The notes below the pieces were generated by a model. It saw nothing but the letters and a program-made list of their open reading frames with translations. It had not been told where the DNA came from and ran no database searches. DNA of 61,943 nucleotides from Emcibacter sp. SYSU 3D8 (GTDB taxonomy: Bacteria; Pseudomonadota; Alphaproteobacteria; SMXS01): positions 1 to 61,943 of the forward strand of contig NZ_JBBYXK010000009.1 of NCBI RefSeq assembly GCF_039655875.1. Direction: 5' to 3'. Position 1 is the stretch's first letter. Each line of letters begins with the position of its first letter. A program made the position numbers and the translations under genes. Positions 26,009-34,404 of the stretch are shown piece by piece.

Positions 26009-27195
26009 GTCGCCTTAATGTGGCCATATGGGCCGAGGCACTGGTAGGCCGGCACACAGGAACGCGCACCTTTCTCGAGGCGGTGCTGTACAATTTTGTC
26101 ACCCATCATTCGGACGATATCCAATTTACCCTAGTCTGCCCTTCATGGGCAGATCCGAAGCATCTCGAGGGCCGCTTTCCCGATGGTCCGTGGCGGGTCG
26201 CGTCCGCGCCGGGAACACGATGGAGCAACCGGCTCCGCTGGCTTGCGGGCGGCGCGAACCTGACACCCCTGATTGGCCGGCACGACGTGTATCTCAGCGG
26301 CTGGCAATGGCCGCTAGGCGGCGACGACCAGCCATTCGTCGGCATTGTCCACGATCTGCGCCTGCTGGACCGGCATGCCCGCGACCCGGGCGTGTCGCTG
26401 CCGCGCCGCATGGCTTGGACGGCGTTGTGGCGCCAATCCGTCCGGGCATGCCTGGCGCGGGCGTCGGCTATCGTCGCGCCGTCCCAGTTCACCCTGGATC
26501 ATCTGGGGTCGCTGGGATACCGGGCGCACCAGCCTGCCCTGGTGATCCCCCATGGAGTCGACATGTCGGTCTGGGCCGCCGACAGGGCGCAACCGGCCCT
26601 CGACGATGCGTGCGGTCGCATCGGCATGGCGCCCGGTCACGAATACATCCTCTCCATCGGCCAGCACACGCCGCACAAGAACCTGCGCCGGCTTATCGAG
26701 GCGTTCGCCGCCCGGCTCGCGGTGCGCGATCCGGCCGCCCGACTGGTCATCGCCGGTGGCGAAAACAGCGAGACCCCATTGCTCCATGACGACATCGCCC
26801 GGCTCGGCCTTGGCGGCCGGGTTATCCTGGCCGGCTCGGTATCGTTCGACGATTTGCGGGTGCTGATGGCCGGCGCCCGCTTGTTCGCCTTTCCCTCGCT
26901 GTTCGAAGGCTTCGGCCTGCCGGTGCTCGAGGCGTATGCCGCCGGCATTCCGGTTGTTACCAGCGCGACCACGTCGCTTGCCGAGGTGGCGGGCGACGCG
27001 GCGATCCTGGTGCAGCCGACCAATGTGCCGGAGATCGCGGCCGCCTTGGAGCGAGTTTGGACCGACGGCTGCCTGCAGGTGCAGCTTTCCGCCGCCGGGA
27101 GGGTGCGGGCGGCGCTCTACGGCTGGGACACTGCCGCGTCGCGCTATGTCGAACTGCTGCAGACCGTGGCGGGTACGACGGGAAGGCCGCACTGA
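26005..27195 (+). CDS. Family 4 glycosyltransferase
   Basis: 396 residues from ATG 26005, again a 4-nt overlap. It has FVGIVHDLRLLDRHARDP as acceptor part and VIPHGVDMSVW before the donor lobe, then YILSIGQHTPHKNLRRLIEA and SLFEGFGLPVLEAYAAGIPV (EX7E). The HDLR..R segment recalls mannosyl- and rhamnosyltransferases of the WbaZ/MtfB kind, but donor prediction from this is weak. It precedes the flippase with a one-base overlap. Confidence 0.88.
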   Translation: MSRLNVAIWAEALVGRHTGTRTFLEAVLYNFVTHHSDDIQFTLVCPSWADPKHLEGRFPDGPWRVASAPGTRWSNRLRWLAGGANLTPLIGRHDVYLSGWQWPLGGDDQPFVGIVHDLRLLDRHARDPGVSLPRRMAWTALWRQSVRACLARASAIVAPSQFTLDHLGSLGYRAHQPALVIPHGVDMSVWAADRAQPALDDACGRIGMAPGHEYILSIGQHTPHKNLRRLIEAFAARLAVRDPAARLVIAGGENSETPLLHDDIARLGLGGRVILAGSVSFDDLRVLMAGARLFAFPSLFEGFGLPVLEAYAAGIPVVTSATTSLAEVAGDAAILVQPTNVPEIAAALERVWTDGCLQVQLSAAGRVRAALYGWDTAASRYVELLQTVAGTTGRPH

Positions 27196-28487
27196 TGGCA
27201 CGGTTACGGGACCAACTTCTGTCAACCTACGCGGCCGAGGGAATCAATCTCATCTCGGGCGTAGTCTTCGGCATCATGTCGGCACGTGCGCTCGAGCCCG
27301 AAGGGCGCGGCGTCGTCGCGGCTGCATGGGCGGCGGTATCGATCAGCACCCTGATTTCCAGCCTCGGTATTGGCAAATCGCTGATCAGCCGGCTGAACGA
27401 TTCGGATAGTGGGCTGACGGCGGCGGACTATCTGGGCGGCGTCCTAGCCCTAATGCCCGTGGTCATGATGTTGGGCTGGGCTGTATTGTTCTCGATGGCG
27501 CCTAATTTTCCACCCGAGCAGCGTATTCTTGGCTGGGTCCTGATCGCTCTCGCGATCCCCGTTGTGTTTGTCAGCGACATGGTGCGCTCGGTCCTCCGTG
27601 CCCGACGGCGTATCTTCTGGCTGAACCTGACTGTTTCGGGCGGCGCTGTATTGCGCGTGGCCGTCATGGGCCTGCTGTGGATGCTCGGCGTGATCTCCAT
27701 CGGGGCAGTGCTGGTTATCGAGATCGGATTCCACGCCGTCATCGCCGCAGTCGGATGCTGGTCGTTGCGTGGTGCGCTGCTGAATGGTCCCCGTATGGGG
27801 GCGGTCACCGGGGCGGTGAAAGCCATGCTCGGCTACGGCATCCTGTTCCAGCTCTATTCCCTGCTGTTCAACATGATCAACCGTGTCAATGTCGTGATGC
27901 TCGAAAAGATCACGGGCGCGGAGGCTGCCGGCTATTTCGCCATCGGCGCGCGCCTGGCCGAGTACATGGGCACGTTGACCATGCAAATCTCCTTCGTGAT
28001 GATCCCTTACTTGGCCCAGCAGCGAGATAAGAGCGATGCCGTTCAGCGCGCAATGGACTTGGTCAGGATGAGTGTGTTGGTACTGGTGCCCGCTGGTGTC
28101 GTTCTGATGCTGGTGGCAGGTTACCTGATACCAATCTTGTATGGCTCCGCGTTCGTTTCAAGCGTAGCCATCTGCCGCACCATGATCCCCGGGATCGTTG
28201 CGGCGGTCCTTTTCCAGCTCGCAAGCATGCCGGCGGTCGCGGCCGGCAGGATGAGACTGGTCACCATGTGCAGCGCCATCGGGTTCGCGGTCAATGGCGT
28301 CGCCATGCTGATCCTGACGCCACGATGGGGCGCGGTCGGCGCCGCCGCGGCGGCCACGCTTGGCTATGTCAGCCTGTTGGGCGCACATCTGCTGACACTC
28401 AGGTTGTCGATGGGCATATCGCCGATCGACGTCCTGATCCCGAAACGGTCGGACTTCATGGCGGTGCGTCGGGCGCTCAAGGTATGA
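27195..28487 (+). CDS. Wzx-type oligosaccharide flippase (MOP superfamily)
   Basis: 430 residues with about 12-14 hydrophobic helices. The N-terminus AEGINLISGVVFGIMSARAL is typical of Wzx/RfbX exporters, as is the FNMINRVNVVMLEKITGAEA segment with a charged pair in helix 7, and the late ILTPRWGAVGAAAAATLGYV. It would move the finished undecaprenyl-linked repeat unit to the periplasmic face. Placing it after the GTs and pairing it with a Wzy-like protein indicates a Wzx/Wzy-dependent route. Confidence 0.85.
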   Translation: MARLRDQLLSTYAAEGINLISGVVFGIMSARALEPEGRGVVAAAWAAVSISTLISSLGIGKSLISRLNDSDSGLTAADYLGGVLALMPVVMMLGWAVLFSMAPNFPPEQRILGWVLIALAIPVVFVSDMVRSVLRARRRIFWLNLTVSGGAVLRVAVMGLLWMLGVISIGAVLVIEIGFHAVIAAVGCWSLRGALLNGPRMGAVTGAVKAMLGYGILFQLYSLLFNMINRVNVVMLEKITGAEAAGYFAIGARLAEYMGTLTMQISFVMIPYLAQQRDKSDAVQRAMDLVRMSVLVLVPAGVVLMLVAGYLIPILYGSAFVSSVAICRTMIPGIVAAVLFQLASMPAVAAGRMRLVTMCSAIGFAVNGVAMLILTPRWGAVGAAAAATLGYVSLLGAHLLTLRLSMGISPIDVLIPKRSDFMAVRRALKV

Positions 28488-28500
28488 GACCGGTTCTAAA

Positions 28501-29484
28501 TTGCGTGCGCGGGTATGTTCAAACTCGACAAGGAGAAACGCCATCCTGACTGAAGAAAGCATTCCGGCAACCAACGGCCTGCCTCTGGCGTGGTCCAACG
28601 ACACTGTGGAGCCGCTGCGTCCCTACAGGATGCCGGCACAGATCAGCGGCGACGCCGGCGTCGGCATGTTCGCGCCGCTCAGGCTGTTATGGAACGGCAC
28701 GCGCGGGCTCGGCTGCGCCGATCCGATGCCGGATCCGGCGACGCTGGAAAGCTTCTATCGCGACGCGTACCGGCGCGTGATGAACAAACGGCGGGACATC
28801 GACAACTACATCACCAGTCCCAACTATCAGGCACAGACCCGTAGCCAGGCGGCGTGGATCAAGGCCGCCGCGCCGGCGACCGGGGAGTGGCTCGATGTGG
28901 GCGCCGGCTATGGCATGCTGCTGCACACGGTGCGCCGGGAGATGCCCGACTGGCGACTGACTGCCGTCGAACCGGACAACGAGGCGGAGGCGTCGTTGTG
29001 CGCGCTCGCGATCCTGGAACGGGATTTCGCCGGGTTTTGGGAACGGCGGGTTCTGTCCCCCAGCGCGTTCGACGTGATCAGCCTCTCGCATGTCTTCGAG
29101 CATCTGATCGACCCGGTTTCAAGCCTGATGGCCCTTCGCCATTATCTGAAGACCGGCGGCCTGCTGATGATCGAGGTTCCCAACGACACGCGAGAGGAAC
29201 TCATGCGGGAGGCACGAACTAGCGACCTACCCCACCTGTGGTTTTTCTCCCACTCTGGCCTAGTCGCCCTACTTTCCCGCGCCGGTTTCGATGTTCTCCG
29301 CTCGGCGGAAATTGGCATCAGGCGTCCCGGGTCTATGGACCCCATCCGGATTCGCGCGCGCCGTATACTGACGAGACAGCTTTATGGCCCCCTGGCGATC
29401 CTGGACGACAGGACGTGGTATGCGGAGGGGCCGGATCGGTGCGATCTGCGAATTCTGGCGCGCAAGCGGGAGCTATCCCATTGA
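28501..29484 (+). CDS. Class I SAM-dependent methyltransferase, start uncertain
   Basis: Up to 327 residues. The Rossmann core begins at about residue 125 with WLDVGAGYGMLLHTVRREMP, then AVEPDNE, the DVISLSHVFEHLIDP strand and GGLLMIEVPND (Methyltransf_23 type). The frame opens at TTG 28501, but the only good ribosome-binding site, AAGGAG (28530-28535), lies inside it and points to ATC 28543 or CTG 28546; ATG 28630 is a further choice. It probably methylates a nucleotide-linked or chain-end sugar. It overlaps the next gene by 4 nt. Confidence 0.8.
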   Translation: MRARVCSNSTRRNAILTEESIPATNGLPLAWSNDTVEPLRPYRMPAQISGDAGVGMFAPLRLLWNGTRGLGCADPMPDPATLESFYRDAYRRVMNKRRDIDNYITSPNYQAQTRSQAAWIKAAAPATGEWLDVGAGYGMLLHTVRREMPDWRLTAVEPDNEAEASLCALAILERDFAGFWERRVLSPSAFDVISLSHVFEHLIDPVSSLMALRHYLKTGGLLMIEVPNDTREELMREARTSDLPHLWFFSHSGLVALLSRAGFDVLRSAEIGIRRPGSMDPIRIRARRILTRQLYGPLAILDDRTWYAEGPDRCDLRILARKRELSH

Positions 29485-30224
29485 GCCAACGCAAGCTGCA
29501 CCCGAGGCTGTGGCAGCCTACCTACATGCTCAACCGGGCTTTGTCGCGAACTATATCGGGCTGGGCCGAACAATACTTCGCGCCCACGGAACACCATCGA
29601 CTGCTCGACATCGGCTGCGGCTCCATGCCCTATCGCGTGCTGTTCCAAGACCGTGTGTCCGAATATGTGGGCTGCGACCAGTATCCGCGCAACGCCACAG
29701 TTGTCGGGTGCCCTGCTGACGATCTGTCGTTTCCCGATGAAAGCTTCGATTCTGTGGTTTGCTTTCAGGTGCTGGAGCACGTGCCGGAGCCCTGGCGGGT
29801 ACTCGACGAGGCATCGCGCGTGCTCAAGGCCCGTGGGCTGGCCATCGTGACCGTGCCGTTCCTGTTCCCTTACCACTCCTCGCCGGGCGACTATTACCGC
29901 TACACCCATGAGGGAATCCAAGCCATGTCGGCGCGATCCGGGTTCGACATCGTCGAGGTCGATCCGCAATGCGCGACGCTGCCGACCCTGCTGATGATCG
30001 TAAACATCAAGGCGTCGGAGCAGCTGCGGCGCTTCAACCGGTTCGCGCTCCTGCGTCCGCTGGCGGGAGCGATCGAAGGGCTATTCGTGGCGTCCGTAAA
30101 CGTATTGGCGCTGCTGTTTGACGCGCTCGACCGCAAGCGCAATCTTCGCGGTTTCCGGGGCTATGCGAACTACTCCTTCGTCCTCAGAAAGCGTGCGCTT
30201 GTTGTGGGTGGCCCGCAGCCATGA
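29481..30224 (+). CDS. Class I SAM-dependent methyltransferase with TTG start
   Basis: 247 residues from TTG 29481, which overlaps the previous stop as TTGA, fitting the coupled style of the operon. The frame is open upstream to 29238 but that stretch overlaps the preceding gene by 240 nt and lacks similarity. Core motifs: LLDIGCGSMPYRVLF, YVGCDQYPRNA, and SFDSVVCFQVLEHVPEPW (Methyltransf_11), then LAIVTVPFLFPYHSSPGDYY. The second SAM enzyme in a row suggests two distinct methylated sites, or a methylated terminal cap controlling chain length. Confidence 0.83.
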   Translation: MSQRKLHPRLWQPTYMLNRALSRTISGWAEQYFAPTEHHRLLDIGCGSMPYRVLFQDRVSEYVGCDQYPRNATVVGCPADDLSFPDESFDSVVCFQVLEHVPEPWRVLDEASRVLKARGLAIVTVPFLFPYHSSPGDYYRYTHEGIQAMSARSGFDIVEVDPQCATLPTLLMIVNIKASEQLRRFNRFALLRPLAGAIEGLFVASVNVLALLFDALDRKRNLRGFRGYANYSFVLRKRALVVGGPQP

Positions 30225-30967
30225 CAGACAAGCCCCGAGCGCAGGATTTCGATAGGATCAGGCGGCAGCTCCGCTGGCGCCGGTTGTGCGCGGAAATCAT
30301 CTCGAGATTGCCGCTCAACGGGCTTCGCTGTTGCCTCTACCGGTTGCTTGGCTACAGCATCCGCAACAGCGCCGTCGGAAGAGGCACGGTCATCGCCATC
30401 GAAGCCCTGGATATGTCCGAGGCTCACATCGGTGTGCGCAATAAGATTGTCGGGCCCTTCCGGCTGGAGATGCGGCACCGCAGCGCGATCGGTTCGGGCA
30501 ACACGATCGTGTCAGGCTTCTGGGCGGTGCGCAAGGATCACGCGGCATTCGGCTATCGGCGTGAACTGGTGCTGGAGGAATACGCGCTGCTCACCATCGA
30601 ACACTGGGTCGATGTGATCGATCGCATCCGGATCGGTGCCGGCACGCATATCGCCGGCATCCGTAGCGAATTTTGGACCCACGGGCATACCTCCGAAAAT
30701 CGCGACATCGACATCGGCAAGGACTGCTTCGTTGGATCGAGCTGCATCTTCACGCCGGGATCCGGCCTAGCCGACCGGAGTGTGGTAGGAAGCGGCAGCG
30801 TGATTACCAAGAAACATCCGAATCGCTTTAGCATGCTTTCGGGCAATCCGGCTGAAATTCGGCGGACCAACTACTATTGGCGCACCCGCAGCATCATCGA
30901 GCCGGATGCGCCGCCGCCGTTGCCGGAAACCATCAGGCGCTTCGATAAGAACACCCAAGAGGTTTAG
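30221..30967 (+). CDS. Hexapeptide-repeat acyltransferase
   Basis: 248 residues, 4-nt overlap with the previous gene. A left-handed beta-helix is spelled by repeats such as GVRNKIVGPFRLEM, AIGSGNTIVSGFW, RIRIGAGTHIAGI and DIDIGKDCFVGSSCIFTPGS, with catalytic-type His in FWTHGHTSENR. The last coil SVVGSGSVITKKHPN leads into a short tail. Such WbbJ/NodL-like proteins acetylate sugars; the polymer is therefore probably acetylated as well as methylated. Confidence 0.85.
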   Translation: MTDKPRAQDFDRIRRQLRWRRLCAEIISRLPLNGLRCCLYRLLGYSIRNSAVGRGTVIAIEALDMSEAHIGVRNKIVGPFRLEMRHRSAIGSGNTIVSGFWAVRKDHAAFGYRRELVLEEYALLTIEHWVDVIDRIRIGAGTHIAGIRSEFWTHGHTSENRDIDIGKDCFVGSSCIFTPGSGLADRSVVGSGSVITKKHPNRFSMLSGNPAEIRRTNYYWRTRSIIEPDAPPPLPETIRRFDKNTQEV

Positions 30968-30979
30968 CAGCAGGCGAGA

Positions 30980-32185
30980 ATGATGAATATCTTGTATGTG
31001 ATGCCGCGTTTTCCGTCGCCCTCCGAAACATTCATCGCCGAGGAGATGATGGGCGTCCGAGCGCGCGGCAACGATGTCACCGTCGTCTCGCTTGCCAGGC
31101 CACCGGCCGAACAGGTCGCCCGAATGGGATCGCGCCTACGGGCGGCCGCCGAGAACGTGATATATCTGGACCGCGTCCCGTTGACGCTCGATGCCATCGC
31201 GGCTTGCTTTCGGCCAAGTGTCAGGCGCTTGAATGGCGGCATCAGCAGCGCCGCCACGTTTCGCACCAGCACGGCGGTTCGGTTGCTACGTGCATCGGCG
31301 GTTAAACGCATCGCCCACCGGGTCGGCACGGAACTGATTTTCGCACACTGGCCGCGGGCGACGGAGGTGGCCATGGTCGCAGGCGAGATCGCCAGGCTTC
31401 CCGTTGCTTTCAGCGTTCACGCCCATGAGGTGGCCCATGACAATGGGCATTTCACCTTAGCGTTCGAACACGCCCAGGCCGCCACCTTCTGCAATGCGGC
31501 ATCGATGGATTATCTCATGAACGTACTGCCGACGACGGCGTCGGCCAAATCCAGCCTAGTTTATCACGGTATCGATTTGTCGCAGTTCAAGGCGCTTCCT
31601 TTGCCGCCTGCTGGAAACGTTCTAAAGGTTGTCACGGCGGGTCGCCTCACGCCGACCAAGGGCATCGACAGGCTGATCCGGGCAGCGACCCTTGCGCGCG
31701 ACCGGGGAGTTCCGTTCGAACTGATGATCATCGGTGACGGCAGCGAGCGCGGGTCGCTGGAAACACTCGTGACGGCCTCCGATTTGGGAACCCTGGTCCG
31801 TTTTACTGGCTGGGTGCCGCACGAGCAGATGGTCCATCATCTGAGCGCCGCGCATGTATTTGCGCTGATGGCGGATGCCGATTTCAACGACGGACTGCCC
31901 AACGTGGTCCTGGAGGCCATGGCGATAGGGCGGCCCATCATTATTTCGCCGCTCCCGGCAGTCGCTGAGGCGGTCCTGCACAATGAAAACGGCTATGTGC
32001 TGTCGACTGTGGAGGCTGTCGAGGAGTTCGCCGATTGCTGCACGAACCTGCGCAGCGCGCGTGGGACGCTGGAACGCTGGGCGGCGGCGGCAATCGTAGA
32101 TGTGCGGGCGCGCCACGACCGGGCCTTACACCTGGATCGCCTCTGCGCGCTACTGGACAGCGCGAGCAAGGCGTATGCCGCATGA
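30980..32185 (+). CDS. Family 4 glycosyltransferase
   Basis: 401 residues. The N-terminus ILYVMPRFPSPSETFIAEEM is the FPxxSETF motif typical of colanic-acid-type GTs (WcaL and relatives). The donor lobe has VVTAGRLTPTKGIDRLIRAA, VRFTGWVPHEQMVHHLS and NDGLPNVVLEAMAIGRPIII (EX7E). It is likely one of the last transferases of the repeat unit. It overlaps the next gene by 4 nt. Confidence 0.9.
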   Translation: MMNILYVMPRFPSPSETFIAEEMMGVRARGNDVTVVSLARPPAEQVARMGSRLRAAAENVIYLDRVPLTLDAIAACFRPSVRRLNGGISSAATFRTSTAVRLLRASAVKRIAHRVGTELIFAHWPRATEVAMVAGEIARLPVAFSVHAHEVAHDNGHFTLAFEHAQAATFCNAASMDYLMNVLPTTASAKSSLVYHGIDLSQFKALPLPPAGNVLKVVTAGRLTPTKGIDRLIRAATLARDRGVPFELMIIGDGSERGSLETLVTASDLGTLVRFTGWVPHEQMVHHLSAAHVFALMADADFNDGLPNVVLEAMAIGRPIIISPLPAVAEAVLHNENGYVLSTVEAVEEFADCCTNLRSARGTLERWAAAAIVDVRARHDRALHLDRLCALLDSASKAYAA

Positions 32186-34335
32186 AACAAATCCTCCAGA
32201 ACCTCTCCGATGGTGTCACCAATCTCGTCGATGTCCCTGCTCCGCTTGCGGGGGCCGGCCAGTTGCTAATCCGTACCTCCGCGTCGGTTCTCTCCGCCGG
32301 TACCGAACGCATGCTGGTGGAGTTCGGCAAGGCCGGATGGATCGACAAGGCGAGGCAGCAGCCGGACAAGGTGCGCCAGGTGCTCGACAAGTTACGCACC
32401 GATGGTCTGGCGTCCACCATCGAGGCAGTGCGCAGTAAGCTCGATCAACCCTTGCCGCTGGGCTATTGCAATGCCGGGCATGTCATCGCCGTCGGCCCGG
32501 GCGTCGAGGGCTTTGCGATCGGCGATCATGTTGTGTCGAACGGCAAGCATGCGGAGATCGTCGCCGTGCCGCGCAACCTGTGCGCCCATATTCCGGCCGG
32601 GGTGGACGACGAGTCTGCCGCGTTCGCTGTTCTGGCGGCTATCGGCCTGCAGGGCGTGCGGCTGGCGGCGCCGACATTGGGCGAAGCCGTGGTCGTCACC
32701 GGCCTGGGCGTCATCGGCCTGCTGACGGCGCAACTCCTGCGTGCCAATGGCTGCCGCGTGCTGGGCATCGACTTCGATCCGGGGCGCCTGGCGCTGGCGC
32801 GTCAGTTTGGCGCCCAGGTGGTGGACCTCTCTCGGGGCGAGGATCCAGTCGCTGCAGCGGATGCGTTTTCGCGCGGGCGCGGGGTCGATGCTGTGCTCCT
32901 GGCCGCCTCGACGACGAGCAGCGAGCCGGTTGCCCAAGCGGCGCGAATGTGCCGCAAGCGCGGACGGATCGTGCTGGTTGGCGTCACCGGGCTGGAGCTC
33001 TCACGGGCGGATTTCTACGAAAAGGAACTCAGCTTTCAGGTGTCCTGCTCATACGGCCCAGGCCGCTACGACCCTGCGTACGAGGAAAAAGGGCAGGATT
33101 ATCCAGTCGGCTTCGTCCGATGGACGGAACAGCGTAACTTCGAGGCTGTGCTCGACATGATGGCGACGGGAGCTCTCGACGTCACGTCACTGGTTTCACA
33201 TCGCTTCGATATCGCCAACGCGCCACACGCCTATGAGCTGTTGGCGTCCGATGAACCTTCGACAGGCATCGTGCTGCAGTATCCTGCTGTCGGAGATATC
33301 GAACCTGTCGTCACGCGCACCATCTCCCTGACGGCCGAACAGGGGCGGACCGCGTCCTCGGCCGCGGCGGTGGCCGGTTTCATCGGTGCCGGCAACTTCG
33401 GGGGCAGGGTGCTTATCTCGGCCTTCGCCGACGCCGGGGCAACACTCCAAACACTTGCGTCGGCTGGCGGCGTCTCGGCGGTTCATCATGGCCGTAAATA
33501 TGGATTCCGGCAGGCAACCACCGATACGGGGGCGTTACTTGCCGACCCCGCGATCAACACCGTCGTAATCGGCACGCGTCACGACACGCACGCGGATTTT
33601 GCGTCCCGCGCGCTTCAGTCAGGTAAGCATGTCTTCGTCGAAAAGCCGCTCTGCCTGACGCTCGAAGAACTGGCCGCCGTCGAGAGCAACTATATCCGTG
33701 CGCCCGGATCGCCGCTGCTCATGGTTGGCTTCAACCGAAGGTTCGCGCCGCAAATTGTCCGAATGAAGCGGCTGCTCGACACCGTGCGGGAACCCAAGCA
33801 GTTCATCATGACAGTAAACGCCGGCGCTATTCCCGCCGAACACTGGACCCAGGATCCTTCCGTCGGAGGCGGCCGCATCGTCGGCGAGGCGTGTCATTTC
33901 GTCGATCTGCTGCGCCATCTTGCTAGCGCGGCGATCCGCCATCATCTCATCGTCGGCCTGGACGGCGCCAAAAGGACCCCCGTCGGCGACAGCGTCGCCA
34001 TAACACTCAGTTTTGCCGATGGATCTGTTGGCACAATCCATTACCTCGCCAATGGCCACCGCAGCGTCGGCAAGGAACGGCTCGAGGTGTTCTGCGCTGG
34101 CCGGGTGCTGCAACTGGACAATTTCCGCCGCCTGCGCGGCCACGGTTGGCCGGGCTTCCGTTCCATGAACCTGTGGTCCCAGGACAAGGGGCACCGGGCC
34201 TGCGTCCGGGCCTTTGTTGAGGCCATCACCCATGGCCGCGCGGCACCGATCCCGATAGACGAAATTCTTGAAGTTAGTCGCGTGGCCATTGAACTGGCCG
34301 GACACAACGCCGTGGGGCGGCTAAGTCTCTGTTGA
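32182..34335 (+). CDS. Bi-domain oxidoreductase (zinc-type alcohol dehydrogenase + Gfo/Idh/MocA)
   Basis: 717 residues in two Rossmann parts. Residues 1-370 are a medium-chain dehydrogenase: SAGTERMLVEFGKAGWIDKA, LPLGYCNAGHVIAVGPGV, and VVVTGLGVIGLLTAQLL for NAD(P). Residues about 385-700 are Gfo/Idh/MocA: GFIGAGNFGGRVLI, VVIGTRHDTHADFASRAL and the conserved HVFVEKPLCLT. This fusion is regularly paired with a heparinase-like gene, as here. It presumably modifies a sugar (for example to a uronic or keto form), but the reaction is not established for the fused family. Confidence 0.85.
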   Translation: MKQILQNLSDGVTNLVDVPAPLAGAGQLLIRTSASVLSAGTERMLVEFGKAGWIDKARQQPDKVRQVLDKLRTDGLASTIEAVRSKLDQPLPLGYCNAGHVIAVGPGVEGFAIGDHVVSNGKHAEIVAVPRNLCAHIPAGVDDESAAFAVLAAIGLQGVRLAAPTLGEAVVVTGLGVIGLLTAQLLRANGCRVLGIDFDPGRLALARQFGAQVVDLSRGEDPVAAADAFSRGRGVDAVLLAASTTSSEPVAQAARMCRKRGRIVLVGVTGLELSRADFYEKELSFQVSCSYGPGRYDPAYEEKGQDYPVGFVRWTEQRNFEAVLDMMATGALDVTSLVSHRFDIANAPHAYELLASDEPSTGIVLQYPAVGDIEPVVTRTISLTAEQGRTASSAAAVAGFIGAGNFGGRVLISAFADAGATLQTLASAGGVSAVHHGRKYGFRQATTDTGALLADPAINTVVIGTRHDTHADFASRALQSGKHVFVEKPLCLTLEELAAVESNYIRAPGSPLLMVGFNRRFAPQIVRMKRLLDTVREPKQFIMTVNAGAIPAEHWTQDPSVGGGRIVGEACHFVDLLRHLASAAIRHHLIVGLDGAKRTPVGDSVAITLSFADGSVGTIHYLANGHRSVGKERLEVFCAGRVLQLDNFRRLRGHGWPGFRSMNLWSQDKGHRACVRAFVEAITHGRAAPIPIDEILEVSRVAIELAGHNAVGRLSLC

Positions 34336-34404
34336 AATTGCTGAGTATCTTCATCTGGCATCCGTTGGCCTCCGGCTGAGATTCGGACTCACACCGGTGA
34401 TGAT

